This document shows, in pieces, positions 7,418 through 10,607 of a stretch of 10,607 nucleotides of DNA (position 1 is its first letter; every line of letters begins with the position of its first letter). The translations under genes and the position numbers were made by a program. The stretch comes from Synura sp. LO234KE (Eukaryota > Sar > Synurophyceae > Synurales > Mallomonadaceae), in assembly GCA_015143735.1 (NCBI GenBank), contig VKHC01000611.1, forward strand, positions 1 through 10,607, in the 5' to 3' direction. The notes under the pieces are model-generated. The model did no database searches, was not told the origin of the DNA, and worked only from the letters and a program-made list of their open reading frames with translations.

Positions 7418-7967
7418 TCAGATAGCTAGCGTAAACGTGGTAACGTGCTTGATCAAAAGACGACCAAGAAGTGTCTGGGAAAGGTTGAACACCAGACATA
7501 TTCTAGGAAAATAGTCTGGCGCAGATTCTTGTCCAGCAAGATTTGAAAAATGTGGTAATAGCCCATCATGAGTCACATGTCCCTCTAAAAGCATTACAAA
7601 TATTTGGCTGCTGACATCATACTGATGTGTATCGTAGTAATCAAGTAAAGTTTGTGCTTGCGGTTCGTCTAAAGGTGGCGCAGTATCAAAACCCTCAGCT
7701 CCATATGCGCTTCCATCGACATTAACCAGCTGACATTGTGAACAACAACGTAGATGAGAGCTTGAAATATTCTATTGATTAACAGTCTAAGATGTAGGAA
7801 CCTTTAGGAAACGACTGTATTTTTTACGAGCACGCTTTCAACGCATGCCGATAAAGCAATGAGATCTTTCCGAGATGATGATTCGAGATTTGCCATACAA
7901 CACTAACGAAGTTAGTGGAAAAGAAATTTGATCCAATATGATTGGGTGTATGAGGAGTATTCGGCCT
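7418..7967 (-). CDS. Unidentified two-exon coding segment on the minus strand (partial)
   Basis: Exon B is open for 117 codons (7771-7421, TGA at 7418-7420). It has a varied composition: HLRCCSQCQLVNVDGSAYGA near the start, then PPLDEPQAQTLLDYYDTHQY, LLEGHVTHDGLLPHFSNLAG and QESAPDYFPRICLVFNLSQT. It contains only one ATG, well inside, so start-based ORF calling passes over it. Upstream, a 47-codon frame (7967-7827, with ISNHHLGKISLLYRHALKAC) ends where a GTAAAA donor sits at 7827. An acceptor TTTCAAG at 7761 gives a 67-base phase-2 intron, with TGTTAATC as a possible branch site, and joins both frames into about 160 residues. No start codon is visible, so a further upstream exon is needed. 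The CCxxC cluster hints at a metal site but is weak. Family unknown; it may be a gene fragment or an old transposon-derived gene. Confidence 0.42.
7901..7917. repeat. Small hairpin CACTAAC-GAA-GTTAGTG
   Basis: A perfect 7-bp stem with a 3-base loop. It lies inside the proposed minus-strand exon A, so it is probably incidental. Confidence 0.5.
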
Positions 7968-8259
7968 CTACATTTTGGCGAATAATGGGTTCGCACGGTT
8001 TACACAGGAAAAGGTTGAGCACGCGGGTGAGTATTCGGACGTACCAAATATCGAAATTATTACTTCAATTCTGGGTGAGATTAAAAAAATTAGGTATACA
8101 AACAATTTTATTCCAGGAATGGCAAATAGTTCATTCGTTTTCTTCATGATGAAAAAGCGAAGTGTGAGGATGTTATATTTAGCCCTGGTAGGGTGTCGAT
8201 ACCATAGGTGGGCGAAGCCCCTGCCAATATTTCTGCCACTAAGCGCAGATTTTTCTTAA
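7954..8259 (+). CDS. Unidentified open frame of about 101 codons, no ATG start
   Basis: The plus-strand frame opens after a TGA at 7951-7953 and ends in TAA at 8257-8259. It reads GVFGLYILANNGFARFTQEK, then HAGEYSDVPNIEIITSILGE, then a Lys- and Met-containing stretch (FVFFMMKKRSVRML). The middle is protein-like, with a plausible amphipathic helix (IEIITSILGEIKKI). The first ATG in frame lies late (8119), so a real protein would need an upstream exon. A GGTGAGT donor-like site at 8026 and an acceptor TTCCAG at 8111-8116 could also split it. It runs divergently from the minus-strand segment and overlaps it only at 7954-7967. Function unknown. Confidence 0.25.
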   Translation, partial: GVFGLYILANNGFARFTQEKVEHAGEYSDVPNIEIITSILGEIKKIRYTNNFIPGMANSSFVFFMMKKRSVRMLYLALVGCRYHRWAKPLPIFLPLSADFS

Positions 8260-8979
8260 ATAATATATCTTGATCGGTTTATTTGCCTACTTCATCAAAT
8301 TATGCGCATTTTTGACTTATGTGTGTGATCGATCAGTGTATCTACAAATAATATAATCAGTTCTGGTTTCTTTGAAGAAAAAATATGGTTTTAAAATGGT
8401 AGGGGTAGGGTGCTCGTGTCAAGGTTGTTCTAGAGGCCTTAAAGAAAAGTCTGAGAAAAAATAATTGTTATGCTTGATTATGGTTGTAAAACACTCTCCG
8501 ACGCAAAGAAATTTTTCCAGTCCTCACAGCTACGTGCATCATCATACCAGCCAAATGTCGTGCGGGTCGTACGGGACCTCGGGTAGTTTAGCAAGACTTT
8601 GCTAGTTAGGAAGGGGGTCCGCTTGCCCTTGCCCTTGATGGGATTCGCCAATCTGGCTAATATGGTTGCTTACCATTACATGCCTGTCATGTTTTGCTAA
8701 GCTAAGTTTTACTTTAAAACAATTACCAGGTGTCGTGTTTACCGCCTTGTCAACCCTGTCTTGTATTTTACTATTATCTATATTATTAACTTTCAGCTAA
8801 TTAGGTGGACGTATTATGATCGTGGAATTCTTGCGTTCTGGACTATCGTCACCAACTGGGTCTGAAATATTTTTGAGAACGAGGCGATCTATGGACTAAA
8901 TCATAGCACAATATCTCGCACGGAACAGCACTCACTTAGCCGAATTATTAATATCTAAAAGTTATTAACCTACCAATTA
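8260..8979. other. AT-rich spacer
   Basis: No gene is supported on either strand. A short GGTAGGGGTAGGG run at 8398-8410 and a TTGCCC double repeat at about 8623-8637 are present, as is a 6-bp hairpin (8589-8604). Nothing else is recognisable. Confidence 0.4.
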
Positions 8980-9078
8980 TCATATTAATCGACATTTATG
9001 AGGGAGGGCGCATGTAGGTTTCAAACAGGGTGCGTACCCGTGGTACTCCCCATCCTCCTGAACAAGTAACCCCTCCAT
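8980..9078 (-). other. Small GC-richer island with a 32-codon minus-strand frame
   Basis: ATG at 9078-9076 opens 32 codons (MEGLLVQEDGEYHGYAPCLK at the start) ending in TGA at 8980-8982. It stands out from its AT-rich flanks and may be the remnant of a repeat or gene. Too short to judge. Confidence 0.15.
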
Positions 9079-9695
9079 TCAGTCCCTACGACTCCTTAAT
9101 AGCCGCTTTGGGTGATGCTGTGTACCAAAAATTAATTTGCTATAGCTAGATGCAAATGAGCTATAGTAGAGTTAGAACTGCCCCCCCCGTAGATTTTCAT
9201 AGAATCCACAAAGTATGGTGATCAGTTTGAGCTTATCCCACTAATGGCAAGATATAGGTAACAACAACTTAAGGTTACATATAGCTAACCCCTAATTGTG
9301 TGCTACATCGCGGACGGTGAACAAACGCGGTGCAGTTAACATTAAATACTTTTTTAGGAGGTTAATTATTTTGGTGAATGGACAACCTTTCGTGGTAAGG
9401 CGATTTATACGAATAAAATTTTGTTTTGGCTAGCAGATAAGAACAACAATAGGAGGGTGAGGCTAAATTAAATTTTTAGCTAGTACGGCTGCGCTAGTAT
9501 CATCATGGTGGTCCTCAGCTTACGGTGTGTAACTACTAATTTTTTTTTCTGTACTGGCAGTAAACTAAAGCTACGCAACTAGTCGGGTGAGCTAAAGCAA
9601 AAAATAACCGTAAATAAATTATACCCCCATAAAATGTTCGTACATATGCTGAAAATAGAGATGGTAACTAAAAGATGGTGCACACGAAAATAAAT
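9079..9695. other. AT-rich spacer with TAGCTATAG words
   Basis: An inverted pair, CTATAGCT at 9140-9147 and AGCTATAG at 9159-9166, forms an 8-bp stem with an 11-base loop. Further TAGCTA/GCTAGTA words are scattered to 9590, including GCTAGTA twice at a 14-base spacing near 9480-9500. An 8-base C run lies at about 9181. No coding sequence is supported. Confidence 0.4.
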
Positions 9696-10078
9696 TCAAA
9701 AGATTGTTTTTTTCAAAAGTAAACTTAGCTTAGGCATTGGTAAACAAAGACAGGCAGTTTTAGAACAAGGTCCCCGATGAGCTAATTCGCTAGTAGTAAC
9801 ACATTGTGCACCAGGCGCAAACGTCAAATCGATGGTGAGCTGGTGAAGCGACCACCACAATGACATAGTTGAAGTCCATGGAAAGGTACTGATCAAGAAG
9901 ATCCGCTGGTGGGATCGGGCGGTTGGTCTCTGGGGAAAGAGTGGGGGAGTCAGGGAAAGTAATTACTCTCCAGTCAAATTAGTGGGAGTGAAGGTGAGTT
10001 GGCAGTGGCAGTTCTAGGTTTCGGAGGCTCAAAGGGATGAAATATAGAGGTTAAGAGAATAACGTCACATAGAACCAT
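9696..10078 (-). pseudogene. Unidentified coding relic with two frame changes (minus strand)
   Basis: Three overlapping minus-strand pieces read like one broken protein. From ATG at 10078 the first runs 34 codons and includes FHPFEPPKPRTATANSPSLP, ending in TGA at 9974-9976. The second is open for 62 codons (9978-9793) without a start: PDSPTLSPETNRPIPPADLL, then YLSMDFNYVIVVVASPAHHR and VCAWCTMCYY, ending in TAG at 9790-9792. The third frame (to 9696) continues with TSELAHRGPCSKTACLCLPM. The second piece is the most protein-like, with a Pro-rich segment followed by a hydrophobic strand and Cys residues. Lack of splice sites at the frame changes favours a pseudogene. No family is recognised; origin from a transposon polyprotein is possible but unproven. 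Confidence 0.33.
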
Positions 10079-10607
10079 AGTAGAAAATCGTAGGTTCAGG
10101 GCCAAGCCTCATTGTGGTTAGGAGAAAGGTTAAGGCGACAGGTGATGGGCAAGGGCAGCACTAGAAAGATACTGTAACTTAATTGTAACGTAGTCCGACG
10201 GAAAATATAACTTAATTGATTTCAAGAAAATATGTTACAACGGAATTTGGATGCTGATTTACGATTAACACATATTATTACTGTTGTAGAATTGACAAAA
10301 ATAATTTAAAATCGCTTCGAAGCTAATAAACGTTCAGTTTTTGTGCCACAAGATTATCGGCAGTTTAAGTAATTTATTCTGTTAAGAATATTATTTTAGT
10401 ATACGTCGGGACACTTGGTACACACTACATCTACAAATCTACACGTTACACGCCGGCGTGTCGCGAGGATTTTGCATTACGGACTCGAAGATTTAAGATT
10501 TCAGAGCAAACCTTTGAATGCTTCGCCTCTTTAACATTTTTGCTTCATGCGCGCTTGTAAAATTGGCATCTAGCTATAGCTCTATTAGGAATATTTCTGA
10601 ACTAGCT
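10079..10607. other. AT-rich right-hand spacer
   Basis: No gene is seen. An 11-base direct repeat TAACTTAATTG occurs at 10175-10185 and 10208-10218. ACACGCCGGCGTGT at 10448-10461 is a perfect 14-bp GC-rich palindrome. AGCTATAGCT at 10572-10581 is another copy of the word common in the window. Confidence 0.4.

Noticed and set aside
7105-7423. 12-base inverted repeat ATCTGAGACCCA / TGGGTCTCAGAT, 295 bases apart
   Set aside because: A few such 12-base pairs are expected by chance in a window of this size, and it does not extend beyond 12 bases or mark any element.
8398-8410. Telomere-like GGTAGGGGTAGGG
   Set aside because: Only about two units and not continued; too short for an interstitial telomere.
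10448-10461. Perfect 14-bp palindrome ACACGCCGGCGTGT
   Set aside because: Roughly one palindrome of this length is expected by chance in 10.6 kb. No neighbouring promoter or gene gives it meaning.

Overview
This window looks like a piece of a eukaryotic nuclear genome, probably intergenic or repeat-rich chromatin. There are no ribosome-binding-site-led operons. The readable coding pieces end at GT donors or start after AG acceptors, with reading phase matching across the gaps. The base composition is a patchwork: AT-rich spacers alternate with short GC-richer patches that read like protein. A filamentous fungus with a repeat-swollen genome is my best guess, but other eukaryotes are not excluded. 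No protein in the window could be assigned to a named family.

Layout. At the left edge (1-1139, plus strand) lie the last three exons of a gene for a basic, low-complexity, probably nuclear protein. It is the best-supported gene here. From 1140 to about 1990 there is only AT-rich spacer. From about 1990 to 2790 there is a field of diverged short repeats (CTATAGTC, AAAGTCCACC and GGTGGACTTTA words) whose polarity flips partway through. From about 3620 to 4985 there is a large degenerate minisatellite of about 33 units, mostly 39-43 bp. It leaves all three plus-strand frames mostly open, which creates long artefactual open frames of up to 368 codons.

From 5060 to 5720 a GC-rich patch reads like broken or spliced coding sequence. 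It shares an in-frame VPLAVG stretch with the gene at the left edge. Between 5910 and 6280, 6566 and 6958, and 6923 and 7179 there are weak candidates. On the minus strand, 7967-7418 holds a two-exon coding segment that is easy to miss because it has almost no ATG. A plus-strand open frame (7954-8259) diverges from it. From 8260 onward the window is mostly AT-rich spacer with TAGCTATAG words. Another minus-strand coding relic at 10078-9696 is readable only by crossing two frame changes.

I see no operon, CRISPR array, complete mobile element, intact tRNA or rRNA, or recognisable defence, biosynthetic or signalling system. The overall picture is one gene terminus, one minisatellite, one inverted short-repeat field and a scatter of decayed or partial coding pieces.
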